Below, piece by piece: positions 1 to 8,877 of a stretch of 64,000 nt of DNA. Below the pieces are notes generated by a model that made no database searches, had not been told where the DNA came from, and saw nothing but the letters and a program-made list of their open reading frames with translations. This DNA is from JALZKA01 sp963701205 (GTDB lineage: Bacteria; Actinomycetota; Thermoleophilia; Solirubrobacterales; 70-9), in contig OY969575.1 in NCBI GenBank assembly GCA_963701205.1, forward strand, positions 620,001-684,000. Reading direction: 5' to 3'. Position numbers and translations under genes: made by a program. Position 1 is the first letter of the stretch, and each line of letters opens with the position of its first letter.

Positions 1-103
1 GGTTGTCGGCGTTTATCTCCCAGCCAAACAGCTCGGAGTAGTAGGCCTGCTGCTCGGCGGGATCGCCGCCGATGATCTCAAAGTGGACGACTGGCTGTCC
101 CAT
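1..103 (-). CDS. VOC-family (glyoxalase-like) protein, 5' fragment
   Basis: Only the first 34 codons are in the window, and the gene runs off the left edge. It starts at the ATG at 103. The N-terminus has the pattern of a vicinal-oxygen-chelate fold protein: a short first strand ending in HFEI, then GGDPAEQQ, YYSELFGW and EINAD. The sequence HFEI followed by a helix and FYxxLFGW is typical of small glyoxalase/bleomycin-resistance-like proteins. The histidine in strand one would be the first metal ligand. Substrate and length cannot be judged from this fragment. Confidence 0.75.
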   Translation of the reverse strand, partial: MGQPVVHFEIIGGDPAEQQAYYSELFGWEINADN

Positions 104-181
104 TTGCGCGCTCCTTGGTTGACGTTGCCGAAGATCGACGATCGGCAAGGACGCTAGCGCGAATTGCGGGCTGACCGCAGG

Positions 182-706
182 CTAGGCGAGCGAGAGCGTC
201 AGAACGTTGGTCCAGTTGCGATTGATCGTCGCGGCCATCTCCTCGTCGTCGGCGAGACAGACGCGGACCACGGCGAGGGTGCCGGGATCGCCGGCGCGCT
301 CGGCAAGCTGTTCGAGCAACTTCAATGAGGCGATCTCCAGGTGCTCGAAGACGAAGGCATTGCGAGCGTTGGCGCCGTGGTTTTGCCCGCCGATTCCGTT
401 CAGGCCCACCCAGCCTCGCGCTCCGAGCGAGAGCGCCGACGCCCGGCGACTCGCGGGCTTGGCGCCAAGCGATTCAATGTGGGCGGCCAGCAAGCGGTCG
501 TGCTCAGCAGTTTCGTCGCGGTGACCGCCGAACGCGCGGTGCATTCGTCCCAGGAGTTCTGCGACCTCCGCAGTGGTATCGGCCGCGTCGCGCTGCGACG
601 CGACGAGCTTCAGCATCGGATCGAACATTGAAAGCGCCGACTTCTTGAGCGCCTGGAGCGAGCGCAGTCGCGCGACCGTCTCAGCCTGGAGCGACGCCGC
701 GGTCAA
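182..706 (-). CDS. Ferritin-like (DUF892/YciE-like) helical protein
   Basis: The protein has 174 residues and is almost entirely helical, with no signal peptide or membrane segment. It resembles the YciE/YciF (DUF892) ferritin-like family: a leading Gln/Leu-rich helix, an acidic helix with HRDETAEH (about residues 62-69), a helix with FEHLEIAS (about 120-127) and a late DDEEMA segment (about 152-157). Glu and His in these positions could form a di-iron site, although assigning ligands is inference. Its start codon overlaps the stop of the MBL/rhodanese gene by 4 nt, so it is probably the last gene of the ArsR-led operon. A role in iron or oxidative stress linked to sulfur metabolism is plausible but unproven. 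Confidence 0.55.
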   Translation of the reverse strand: MTAASLQAETVARLRSLQALKKSALSMFDPMLKLVASQRDAADTTAEVAELLGRMHRAFGGHRDETAEHDRLLAAHIESLGAKPASRRASALSLGARGWVGLNGIGGQNHGANARNAFVFEHLEIASLKLLEQLAERAGDPGTLAVVRVCLADDEEMAATINRNWTNVLTLSLA

Positions 707-2091
707 TTCCCCGGCTCCTCAATGGGATTGCCAAGCCGCTTCCACTTCGGCACCCCGCCGTCGATCACATGGATGACCCGCTCGGCGCCATATTTCTGCA
801 GCAGGCTTGCCGCAACCGCGGCGCGCTGGCCGGAGCCGCAAACCGCGGCAACCGGCTGCGCGGGATCGATGCCATCGGGGATTGCCGTGATGTCGTGCCA
901 AGCCGCGAAGGTGGACCCAGGGATATGGCCCGCGTCCCATTCCGAGCGCTCCCGTACGTCAAGCACCTGGATTCGCGGATCGTCGTCAAGGGTTCGCTTC
1001 AGATCCTCAAGTGGCACGCGTTCGATCCGCGCGACCTCGCTGCCTTCTTGGCGCCAGCTCGTCATGCCGCCGCCCAGGAAACCGGCCAGGTTGAGGACGC
1101 CGACGGAGGCGGCCAGGCGCGCGGCGCGACGGCCATCCTCATCGTCGCGACCAACCACGACGATCTCCTTGTCGTGGTCGGCGATCCAGGCTAGCTTGGA
1201 CCCGAAACCGGCGGACAGGATCGGGATCGAGACGGCGCCCGGGATATGCGCGTCGTCGAACTGCTGATCGGTCCTGGTGTCGACGATCAACGCGCCCGCC
1301 GACTTCTTTTGCGCGACCTGTCGCGGCGCGAGCGAGAGCACGTAGGCACCCTCCGTGAGCAGCGGACCCCGGTTCATCGCGACGATTTTCTTGAAGTTCG
1401 GCGGCTGCGGGCCGAGCTTCGCAATCGAGGTCTCGACGAACTCATCCTCGTCAGTGATCGCCAGGGTCGGATTGTGCGCCCGCTCGTAGCCGATTGTGGA
1501 GGCGATCTTCATGTCCATTCCTGGGCCGCCGCACATCGACCCGCCCAGGTGACCTGGCCAGACCTCGCAGCTCTCGGGCAGGCTCAGGAGCTTGTCGCGA
1601 AGCGAGTGGAAGATTCCGCGCGCGCCGTCGCGCTCGTCGATCGCCAAATCGGGGCGGGCCACGTCGTTAACAAACAGGGTGTCGCCCGAGAGCACGGCCC
1701 AGGGCTCCTCACCACGGCTGCGATCGATCAACGCAAACGCGGTGTGCTCGGGACGATGGCCCGGCGTATGCAGAGCGCGCACGAGGAGGTTGCCGAGTTC
1801 GAGCTCGAAGCCGTCGGCAATCGCCTCGTGCTCGTAGTCGGGTTCGGCGTCCTCGTGGATATAGATCTTTGCCCCCGTTGCCGCCGCGAGGCGGCCATGC
1901 CCGGAAACGTGGTCCGCGTGGTTGTGGGTCTCCAGGATCGCGTCGATCTCAACTCCGGAGTACCGCGCGAGCTCCAAGTACTCGTCGATCTCGAACCGCG
2001 GGTCAACTACGGCGGCCTTGCCGGCCTTCTCGTCGCCGATCAGATAGGACGCGCAGCCGAGGTCGTCATGGGTGATCTGGCGAAAAATCAT
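703..2091 (-). CDS. MBL-fold persulfide dioxygenase-like protein with two rhodanese domains
   Basis: This 462-residue cytoplasmic protein combines a metallo-beta-lactamase fold (about 1-245) with two rhodanese domains (about 255-355 and 365-460). The metal-binding motif THNHADH is at about 55-61. Further ligands are TPGH, SGDTLF and WPGH, as in ETHE1-type persulfide dioxygenases, which oxidise glutathione or other persulfides to sulfite. The second rhodanese domain keeps its active-site cysteine (AVCGSGQRA). The first has VVVGRDDEDGR at that place and no cysteine, so it is probably structural. The gene sits between ArsR and a ferritin-like gene with 4-nt overlaps on both sides, and it is next to a TauE/SafE exporter. 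Together this suggests persulfide oxidation followed by sulfite export. Confidence 0.85.
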   Translation of the reverse strand: MIFRQITHDDLGCASYLIGDEKAGKAAVVDPRFEIDEYLELARYSGVEIDAILETHNHADHVSGHGRLAAATGAKIYIHEDAEPDYEHEAIADGFELELGNLLVRALHTPGHRPEHTAFALIDRSRGEEPWAVLSGDTLFVNDVARPDLAIDERDGARGIFHSLRDKLLSLPESCEVWPGHLGGSMCGGPGMDMKIASTIGYERAHNPTLAITDEDEFVETSIAKLGPQPPNFKKIVAMNRGPLLTEGAYVLSLAPRQVAQKKSAGALIVDTRTDQQFDDAHIPGAVSIPILSAGFGSKLAWIADHDKEIVVVGRDDEDGRRAARLAASVGVLNLAGFLGGGMTSWRQEGSEVARIERVPLEDLKRTLDDDPRIQVLDVRERSEWDAGHIPGSTFAAWHDITAIPDGIDPAQPVAAVCGSGQRAAVAASLLQKYGAERVIHVIDGGVPKWKRLGNPIEEPGN

Positions 2092-2432
2092 CGAACTGTG
2101 ACCTCGGCCTCGCCGACGAGCAGGCTGAGTTCCCGGAGCTGATCGCGAACGCCTTCGCAGACCTGGTCGCAGAGGGCCATCAGGCTCGGATCGGCGATCC
2201 GGTAGAGAGCCCGCGAGCCGTCGCGGCGCCGGGCGACCATCCGCTCCCCGAGCATGACCGCAAGGTGCTTTGAGACGTTGGCCTGGGCACCGCCCGTGGC
2301 CTCAACCAAGTCCCCCACCGACATCTCGCCGTGGGCATGGATCTGATTGAGCAGGCGCAGCCGCGTTGGTTCGCCAAGAACCGCGAAACGCCGAGCCATC
2401 ATCTCGGCAAGCTCATCTGGGAGGTCTGCCAT
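2088..2432 (-). CDS. ArsR-family winged-helix repressor
   Basis: A 114-residue ArsR/SmtB-type regulator. It has the N-terminal helix ending FAVLGEPTRLRLL, the recognition helix region GGAQANVSKHLAVM, and a wing with RRRDGSRALYRI. I start it at the ATG at 2432 rather than the upstream TTG, because a perfect TATAAT (minus strand, 2446-2441) lies 8 nt upstream. Transcription would then begin on or next to this ATG, giving a leaderless mRNA. Two cysteines (CDQVC) lie in the last helix and could sense sulfide or persulfide. Known persulfide sensors of this family (SqrR/BigR) use a differently placed pair. It overlaps the next gene by 4 nt and probably represses both this operon and the divergent exporter. 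Confidence 0.88.
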   Translation of the reverse strand: MADLPDELAEMMARRFAVLGEPTRLRLLNQIHAHGEMSVGDLVEATGGAQANVSKHLAVMLGERMVARRRDGSRALYRIADPSLMALCDQVCEGVRDQLRELSLLVGEAEVTVR

Positions 2433-2440
2433 CGAGCGCA

Positions 2441-2471
2441 ATTATAACCATATGCTTCAATGGCTATATGG
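2441..2471. promoter_or_regulatory. ArsR operator overlapping divergent promoter/start
   Basis: An AT-rich interval in an otherwise GC-rich area. CCATAT at 2448-2453 is mirrored by ATATGG at 2466-2471, a 24-bp interrupted palindrome of the ArsR/SmtB kind. On the minus strand TATAAT occupies 2446-2441, just before the arsR ATG. The right arm covers the ATG of the exporter gene at 2468. A bound repressor would block both directions. Confidence 0.6.
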
Positions 2472-3253
2472 AGATCCTTCTTGCGATCCCGTTCGGGCTG
2501 GCAATCGGGCTGGTGGTTGGAACGGTCGGAGGCGGCGGGGCAATCTTGGCGCTTCCCGTCTTGGTCTATGTCCTGGGCGAGGGCGTCAGCCCCGCCTCGA
2601 CCGCGTCGCTGATCGTCGTCGCGCTTGGGGCGTCGGTTGGCGCCGGATCGCAGGCCCGCGACGGCCAGCTCTGCTGGCGGATAGCCCTGATCTTCTCGGC
2701 ACCGGCCGCGGCCGGTGCCTACCTCGGGACGATTGCAAACGCCGAGGTCAGTCCACGGGCGCTGATCCTTGCCTTCGTTCCGGTGATGCTCGCCGCCGCG
2801 GCCCTGACATACACGCGCGGTGACGGGGAGCTCGGAAGCGGCGGCGCGCGCGCCGGCTGTCCCGATCCAAGTCTTCCCGTGGCCGGCGGATCGGGCCTGG
2901 TGGTCGGCACGATGACGGGGTTCTTTGGCGTCGGCGGCGGCTTTCTGATCGTCCCGGCCCTGACGATGCTCCTCTCGCTGCCGATGCGCCGCGCAATCGC
3001 GACTTCGCTTGCGATCATCACGCTCACGGGCCTTGCGGCGCTGGCCAGCCACCTGATCCAGGGCTCCCACCCCAACTGGCCGCTCACAGCGGTCCTGTGT
3101 GCAGCTGCCGGGGCGGGTGCCCTGGGCGGTGCCCGTTTGGGGCGCGCCCTGCCGTCGCGGACACTCGCTCACGCATTCGGGATCGTGGTCGCAGTGGTGG
3201 CACTGTTCCTGCTTGCCGACGTGCTGTTGCTAGACGGCCCCCCGATCGGTTGA
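2468..3253 (+). CDS. Sulfite exporter TauE/SafE family membrane protein
   Basis: A 261-residue integral membrane protein with about eight hydrophobic segments in two similar halves. Each half begins with a glycine-rich motif: VGTVGGGGAILALPV near the N-terminus and GFFGVGGGFLIVPAL near residue 150. This two-repeat layout defines the TauE/SafE family, which moves sulfite, sulfoacetate or related anions across the cytoplasmic membrane. I choose the ATG at 2468 because residues encoded upstream are polar and unlike the family, and because the palindromic operator ends there. It has no clear ribosome-binding site and may be leaderless. Divergence from the persulfide dioxygenase operon suggests it removes the sulfite that enzyme makes. 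Confidence 0.87.
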   Translation: MEILLAIPFGLAIGLVVGTVGGGGAILALPVLVYVLGEGVSPASTASLIVVALGASVGAGSQARDGQLCWRIALIFSAPAAAGAYLGTIANAEVSPRALILAFVPVMLAAAALTYTRGDGELGSGGARAGCPDPSLPVAGGSGLVVGTMTGFFGVGGGFLIVPALTMLLSLPMRRAIATSLAIITLTGLAALASHLIQGSHPNWPLTAVLCAAAGAGALGGARLGRALPSRTLAHAFGIVVAVVALFLLADVLLLDGPPIG

Positions 3254-3328
3254 CATCTTGGGCAATTGCGCCGAAGTCGTCGTCCGCGTCTTCGACGCAG
3301 GGCCGAGTCGCGGGAAAATAGGAGGGGG

Positions 3329-3357
3329 TTGACACGGGCCGAGGCCTGCGTTAGGTT
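3329..3357 (+). promoter_or_regulatory. Sigma-70-type promoter of the BNR/PKD gene
   Basis: TTGACA at 3329-3334 and TAGGTT at 3352-3357 are separated by 17 bp. Transcription would start near 3364, leaving a leader of about 33 nt. That leader contains a G-run (3384-3390), which serves as ribosome-binding site for the TTG start at 3397. Confidence 0.5.
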
Positions 3358-3396
3358 CGCGTCGAATTCGTTTCCACGCTCCCGGGGGGGTACACG

Positions 3397-6300
3397 TTGC
3401 GCTTTTCATCCTTTGTCACCGTCGCGGTGACCGCGGTCATGGCCGTCGCCAGTGCCAGCGCGGGCGCGAGCATCGTCGATGTCAACCCCGACGCTTCCGA
3501 CAACAGCAGCGCGAATGCGTCCACCGGTGGACGCATTAACTCCGGGCTCGCCACGGTGCCGGGCCAGGCCAACACCTTCTATGCAGCGAGCGAGTACGGC
3601 GGTTTGTTCAAGACAACCGACGGCGGTGTGAACTGGGCGCACCTGGACGGTTTCGTCCCGAGTGTCGGCTGGGATGTCGAAGTGAGCCCGGCGAACGCGA
3701 ATCGCGTCTATGCAACGTCGTGGTACGACGGCAAGGTGCAGTCGCTCGCCGGGATCCAGGTCTCGAGCGACGCGGGCGCCACATGGGCGAAGCCCGCGAG
3801 TACGACCCCGCCCGCAGGCTTTTGCAACGCCGAGCGCCGGAGCGAGCCGTCGGCTTTTGGAATCGGCATCCGTCCGGATAACGCAAACCACGTCGTCGTC
3901 GGCACGAACTGTGGAGTCGCGGTATCCCACGACGCCGGCACGACCTGGACCTTTGTCGATCCGACGCCTGCCAGCAGTGCCGCCGATATCAACGTCTGGG
4001 ACGTAACGTTCCAAAGTGGCGGCACGGTCGATATCTGCGGCGACGAGGGTCACTTCCGCTCGACCGATAACGGCGACACCTGGACGAACCCAGCGGGCAC
4101 CGTTCCGACCGGGCGCTGCTCGATTGCCGCGTCGCCGGACGAGTCCTACGTCCTCTTCGTCGTCGGCTCCGACAACAACGTGTATGAGTCCGACGACGCC
4201 GGGGGCAGTTGGACGAATCTCGGCCAGCAGGCGGCCCAGGGACGAATCCCGTTCATCGTGACCAACCAACGGTCGAACGACGGGGACACAAACCGATTCG
4301 ACGTTTGGTACTCGGACACCCAGCTGTTTACGACCACTTGCACCACCCCCACTCCGGCCGCGCAGGGAGGCGCCCCTCGCTGCGGGAATGTGTCCGGCTG
4401 GACCAACCGTCAGTCCGGTGCCCACTGGGACGCCGGAGACCTTGTCTTTGACAGCTCGGCTTCGGTGGATTCATGTCCGCGCATCTACACGACCGATGGC
4501 GGCGCTCACACCAACACCGCGGGCGCCGGTTCTGGTGCTGCCTGCCAGGCGGCGACCTGGAATCGCTCCAACGCCGGCCTCCACGCCCTGTGGCTGTGGA
4601 GCATGACCGGCGCCGACCGGGCCGGCGCCGGCGAGGATTTGTATTTCGGAACCCAGGACAACGGCACGTTTGCGACCCAGACGGCCCCATCCAATCCACC
4701 GACCTGGACGAATCCAAATTGTTGTGACACCTTCGACATGGCGGCAAGCACCGACGGGTCGAGAGTGCTTGGGACGGTCTGCTGCTTCGGCTCGGGTCGC
4801 TTCAACCGCCTCGAACTGGCGGGCGCCAACTACGCGGGCAATGCCGAGGTCAACACCTACCCGGCCGGCAACATCCCCGGCTTCACCTGGGGCAAGCGGG
4901 TGAACACGTTCGGTCCGGACGACTTCGTCCTGATCACCGGCAGCGGCATCTTCACGACGGCCGACATCGGCGCAAGCCCGATCGTCTGGACCGCGCTGCC
5001 CGCGATTCCTGGCGTGGCCGCGAATCAACCCTGCAACGTCCAGGTCTCCAACGACAGCGGCACGACCGTGTTCCTGGTGCAGACCGGGCAGTGCACCGGC
5101 CGCGGTTCCGATCAGCTTTGGCTCTATGACGGCGCGAGCTGGGAGCAACTGGACAACAACGACGGCGTAACTGGAGGGATCGGCGTATTCGGCGTGGACC
5201 CGAACGACTCCGATCGGATCTACGCGTCGATCCTGACTGCAGGAAACGAGCGCATGGTCTTCAGCACCGACGGCGGCACCAATTGGGACAACGATCCCGA
5301 GCTCGACGCACGTCTGACCGGCGGCGGCGCGTTTGAGTTTGTCAACGAGCGCGGCCCGGCCACCAACCGGGGTGGCGCCGGCGCATCGTTCCAGGGATAT
5401 CCGCAACCCGTAATGGTCGAATACAGCGGCGTTGACGGGGACGTTATCGTCGTCGGCGGGCAGGATTCAGGAGTCTTCGTCTCGCTTGACGGCGGCAATA
5501 GCTGGGGACTGGCCACCGACCCATTCACGCCGGGGGCCAGCGGTAAGCCGCACCTTTCGCGGCCGCGCTACACGTATTTCGACAACGAGTCGGCCGCCGG
5601 GACGACAACCTTCTATGTCGGCACCCAGGGCCGGGGCGTCTGGCGCTTCAACCTCGAAATGCCCGTGGCTGATGCAGGCGGGCCATACACAACCGATGAA
5701 GGGGCCGACGTCGAGCTGGACGGGAGCGGCTCGACGGGTACCGGCCTCCAATACGCCTGGGATCTCGACGACGACGGGCAGTTCGACGACTCGACGGCGG
5801 TGAACCCCGACTTCAATCGCGTCGGCCAGGACGGCTCCTACACGGCGCGGCTCCGCGTCACCAACGCAGACGGCCTCGTCGCCCAAGACTCCGCGACCGT
5901 CACGGTGGACAACCTGCCGCCGACGCTCGAGGGTCTCGCGTCAAACGGGCCGAAGCCGGAGGGCAGCACAATCACGGTGACGGGCACAGTTCGCGACCCC
6001 GGTTGGCTTGAGGATTTGACCGCAACCGTGAACTGGGGCGACGGCACCGGCACCCAGGCGATCGCCGGGGGCGTCCAGGAGAACGGCCGCCCCGACGCGA
6101 CGCTTTCGTTCTCGGCAGGGCATGCCTACGGGGACGATGGTGTCTTCACCGCCACGATTTGTGGCAAGGATGACGACGCGCCGCCCGTGTGCGACACGAT
6201 CGACGTGACCATTACCAACGTCGCGCCGACGTCCGCGATCACGGACCCGCCGCCATCGGCAACGATCAACGGCGTTGACGTGGCAATTGCGGAGGCCGGG

Positions 6301-7038
6301 GACGGCGTGACGTTCCGGGCTCGCTCGACCGATCCGGGTAGCGACGACCTGCGCTTTGCGTGGGACTGGGACGACGGCCCACCCGCCGAGGACGTGGTCA
6401 CGCACTACCTCAATGACCCGGCGTTCGATCCCGATCCCGACCCCAGCCCCACCGTCAATCCACGCGATGTCACCGATGAGGTCGTGCACGCATTCACGGC
6501 CTGCCTCTACGACGTCGCTGTTGACGTCAGCGATGACGACGGCGGCGCGGCGGCGACGAAGATGATCAAGGTCCTGATCACGGGTAACGCCGACGAGGCC
6601 GAGAACTACGGCTACTGGAAGAAGCAGGCAAAGGAGCGTAACGAGGGCAAGGAGGTCGAGAAGGACGACGTCACCGCCGAGCTGCTCACCTGCTACCTCG
6701 AGATCGCGGGCTTCGTGAGCAACGTGTTCCACGAGGTCAACGACGCTTCAACGTTTGCGCTCGCCGAGCAAGTGCTCAAGGGAAAGACCGACGATCCTGA
6801 TCACCTCCACATCGACAAGCTCGACAAGGAGCTGCTGACGGCGGTGCTCAACTTTGCCAACGGGGCGTTTGGCTGGAATCAGCCCGTCTACGACACGGAC
6901 AAGGACAAGGTCCTGGATCTGATGTTCAAGGACGCGTTCAATCAGGCGGAGTCCGTGCGCCTCAATCCGGCGTCCACGAAGCACGACATGGACGACCAGG
7001 CAAAGATCCTCCACAAGATCAACGAGTTCAAGGGGTAG
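3397..7038 (+). CDS. Secreted BNR/sialidase-repeat protein with PKD domains
   Basis: A 1213-residue exported protein. Residues 1-27 form a Sec signal peptide. Residues about 40-750 hold a beta-propeller-like region with many Asp-box (BNR) motifs, such as STDNGDTW, SDDAGGSW, STDGGTNW and SLDGGNSW, related to the Vps10/xyloglucanase-type propellers. Residues about 755-1075 hold PKD domains (VADAGGPY, YAWDLDDDG, VNWGDGTG, FAWDWDDGP). A lysine-rich helical domain beginning YGYWKKQ fills the last 140 residues and recalls the GYWK modules at the ends of other secreted bacterial proteins. There is no sialidase Arg triad that I can place, so binding to surface carbohydrate or protein is more likely than catalysis. 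Start is TTG with a strong G-run upstream. No membrane anchor or LPXTG is visible. Confidence 0.8.
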   Translation: MRFSSFVTVAVTAVMAVASASAGASIVDVNPDASDNSSANASTGGRINSGLATVPGQANTFYAASEYGGLFKTTDGGVNWAHLDGFVPSVGWDVEVSPANANRVYATSWYDGKVQSLAGIQVSSDAGATWAKPASTTPPAGFCNAERRSEPSAFGIGIRPDNANHVVVGTNCGVAVSHDAGTTWTFVDPTPASSAADINVWDVTFQSGGTVDICGDEGHFRSTDNGDTWTNPAGTVPTGRCSIAASPDESYVLFVVGSDNNVYESDDAGGSWTNLGQQAAQGRIPFIVTNQRSNDGDTNRFDVWYSDTQLFTTTCTTPTPAAQGGAPRCGNVSGWTNRQSGAHWDAGDLVFDSSASVDSCPRIYTTDGGAHTNTAGAGSGAACQAATWNRSNAGLHALWLWSMTGADRAGAGEDLYFGTQDNGTFATQTAPSNPPTWTNPNCCDTFDMAASTDGSRVLGTVCCFGSGRFNRLELAGANYAGNAEVNTYPAGNIPGFTWGKRVNTFGPDDFVLITGSGIFTTADIGASPIVWTALPAIPGVAANQPCNVQVSNDSGTTVFLVQTGQCTGRGSDQLWLYDGASWEQLDNNDGVTGGIGVFGVDPNDSDRIYASILTAGNERMVFSTDGGTNWDNDPELDARLTGGGAFEFVNERGPATNRGGAGASFQGYPQPVMVEYSGVDGDVIVVGGQDSGVFVSLDGGNSWGLATDPFTPGASGKPHLSRPRYTYFDNESAAGTTTFYVGTQGRGVWRFNLEMPVADAGGPYTTDEGADVELDGSGSTGTGLQYAWDLDDDGQFDDSTAVNPDFNRVGQDGSYTARLRVTNADGLVAQDSATVTVDNLPPTLEGLASNGPKPEGSTITVTGTVRDPGWLEDLTATVNWGDGTGTQAIAGGVQENGRPDATLSFSAGHAYGDDGVFTATICGKDDDAPPVCDTIDVTITNVAPTSAITDPPPSATINGVDVAIAEAGDGVTFRARSTDPGSDDLRFAWDWDDGPPAEDVVTHYLNDPAFDPDPDPSPTVNPRDVTDEVVHAFTACLYDVAVDVSDDDGGAAATKMIKVLITGNADEAENYGYWKKQAKERNEGKEVEKDDVTAELLTCYLEIAGFVSNVFHEVNDASTFALAEQVLKGKTDDPDHLHIDKLDKELLTAVLNFANGAFGWNQPVYDTDKDKVLDLMFKDAFNQAESVRLNPASTKHDMDDQAKILHKINEFKG

Positions 7039-7080
7039 GCCAGCGTCGGGGGTCGCCCGTCGTGGACGGGCGCGGCTGGC
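7039..7080 (+). terminator. Nested hairpin terminator after the BNR/PKD gene
   Basis: CGCCCGTC (7054-7061) pairs with GACGGGCG (7065-7072) around a 3-nt loop. An outer stem, GCCAGC (7039-7044) with GCTGGC (7075-7080), encloses it. The structure begins directly after the TAG stop. No T-run follows, which is common in high-GC actinobacteria. Confidence 0.55.
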
Positions 7081-7233
7081 CGATTACCCCTGCCGACGAT
7101 CCGAAGCCTGGCTGCCAGCGGGGCCGCGGAGTGAGGTCGTTCCAGGCACAGGACTCAATCGAGACAGCTTTGATTCCACGGCTGTCGTTGATAGCTTCGT
7201 CCGCATGGGGCCGGCGCTGAGGGTAAACGTGGG

Positions 7234-8637
7234 ATGACAGCAACCGACTACTTGGTCGTAGGCGCCGGAGCGACCGCCCTCGCCTTCGCCGACTCGCTGG
7301 TGGCGGAGGATCCGAACGTCGAACTGACGCTCGTCGATCGTCGGCCCGGCCCCGGCGGTCACTGGCTCGATGCCTATCCATTCGTCCGCCTGCATATCCC
7401 ATCTGCTTTTTACGGGGTCAACTCGATCCAGCTCGGTGCGAACCGGATCGACGAATCCGGCGAGAACGCCGGCTTCTACGAGCGAGCAACGGGCCCGGAG
7501 GTCTGCGAGTACTTCGCCGAGGCGGCCGCGCACCTGACGGACACTGGGCGAGTCCGCATCCTGACCGAGCACGAGCACCTGGGATCCGGAGACAACGGAG
7601 AACGGATCCGCGACCTGACAACGGGCACCATTTTCGAGATTGACGTGAGGCGAAAGCTGGTCGATGCCCGCTACCAGGAGGCGTCGGTCCCGGCCACTCA
7701 CCCCGGAACGTTTGATGTCTCATCCGGCGCGAACGTGGTGCCGGTCAACGACCTGCCAACGGCGGTGGAATCAGCGTCGCAGTTCACGGTGCTAGGAGCG
7801 GGCAAGACGGCGGTCGACGCTTGCACCTGGCTCCTCGACCGCGATGTCGCGCCGGATCGCATCCGCTGGGTTCGACCTCGCGACATGTGGTTTCACCATC
7901 GACGCCACTTTCAACCCCTGGAACTGGTGGGCGAGAATATGGACGGCATCTCGCTCGACGCCGAGGCGGGCGCCAACGCAACGGATATCGACGACCTTTT
8001 CGCGCGACTGGAGGACGCGGGACGCCTAGCTCGCATCGACCCGAACGTTCGGGCGACGATGTACCGGGGCACGATGCTCGGCCCCGCTGAGTTCGACGCG
8101 GTACGCCAGATCGAGGACGTTGTGAGGCTCGGCCACGTGCAGAGGATCGAACCGGATCGCATCGTCCTCGAGCAGGGCGAGACGGATACGAGCACCGACG
8201 TCCTGCACGTGGACTGCACCGCGTACGGACTGCGCGCCGCCCCGGCAGTCCCGGTCTTCCAGGGGAATCGCATCGTGATCCAGCAGGCGCGCCAAAACTC
8301 CCCAACCTTCAACGCTGCACTTATCGCATTCGTCGAGGCGCACCGTGACGATGACACGGAGCAAAACCGCCTCTGCCCGCCGAACCCCTTCCCGAGCAGC
8401 ATCGACGACTGGCCCGGCATGACCCGCCGCACCTTTCAGGTCGCACAGACGTGGGGCCAGGAACCGGACATTTCGGGCTGGTTGGCCGAGAGCCGCCTGA
8501 ACCTGCTCCGGGGCCTGCCACAACATGCGGCTGAGCCCCGTGTGCAGGCGGCATTTGAGCGCTTCCTGACCAATATCGGCCCGGCAACGGAACGGCTCGC
8601 GGAGCTCGAAGGAGCGGGTCAGCCGCGCTCGGCCTAA
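7234..8637 (+). CDS. FAD/NAD(P)-dependent oxidoreductase (monooxygenase-like)
   Basis: A 467-residue flavoprotein of the two-dinucleotide-fold type. The N-terminal FAD site is VVGAGATALAFA (about 7-18), followed by an acidic residue and RRPGPGGHW. A second Rossmann motif, VLGAGKTAVDA (about 178-188), would bind NAD(P)H. The layout fits flavin-containing monooxygenase-like or lysine/ornithine N-hydroxylase-like enzymes, but the family fingerprint FxGxxxHxxx(Y/F) is not evident, so the substrate is unknown. It is a single gene flanked by intergenic gaps of about 195 and 240 nt. The 240-nt gap downstream holds nothing I recognise. Confidence 0.75.
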   Translation: MTATDYLVVGAGATALAFADSLVAEDPNVELTLVDRRPGPGGHWLDAYPFVRLHIPSAFYGVNSIQLGANRIDESGENAGFYERATGPEVCEYFAEAAAHLTDTGRVRILTEHEHLGSGDNGERIRDLTTGTIFEIDVRRKLVDARYQEASVPATHPGTFDVSSGANVVPVNDLPTAVESASQFTVLGAGKTAVDACTWLLDRDVAPDRIRWVRPRDMWFHHRRHFQPLELVGENMDGISLDAEAGANATDIDDLFARLEDAGRLARIDPNVRATMYRGTMLGPAEFDAVRQIEDVVRLGHVQRIEPDRIVLEQGETDTSTDVLHVDCTAYGLRAAPAVPVFQGNRIVIQQARQNSPTFNAALIAFVEAHRDDDTEQNRLCPPNPFPSSIDDWPGMTRRTFQVAQTWGQEPDISGWLAESRLNLLRGLPQHAAEPRVQAAFERFLTNIGPATERLAELEGAGQPRSA

Positions 8638-8877
8638 TAGCTGCCGCGGCGTGCTCAAGTAAGTTCGAACTCGGTGTGCAGGTCAATCGCGGTCCCGGTG
8701 ATCGAGCGGCTTTACTTAGCTGCTGCGACCCCGAGCGCAGCCGACGGTACCGGCTGACGGCCGCCTCCAGGTTGAGCGCCCGACGGGGAGCAACGAACTG
8801 CGTCCGCCCGCCTGACCGCAGGACGGATACGATGTCAACGTAGTCGAATTGGGTGCCGTAGTGGAACTGGGTGCAAT

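Noticed and set aside
2399..3172. 257-residue minus-strand frame opposite the TauE/SafE gene
   Set aside because: Highly charged, no motif, lies wholly within a clear membrane protein gene.
3406..4425. Long minus-strand frame opposite the BNR/PKD gene
   Set aside because: Arg/Gly/Val-rich shadow of a GC-rich gene with signal peptide, repeats and promoter on the plus strand.
8638..8877. Possible small gene in the 240-nt gap before the CocE-RTX gene
   Set aside because: A minus-strand tail reading SITGTAIDLHTEFELT is closed by a stop just upstream and has no start.
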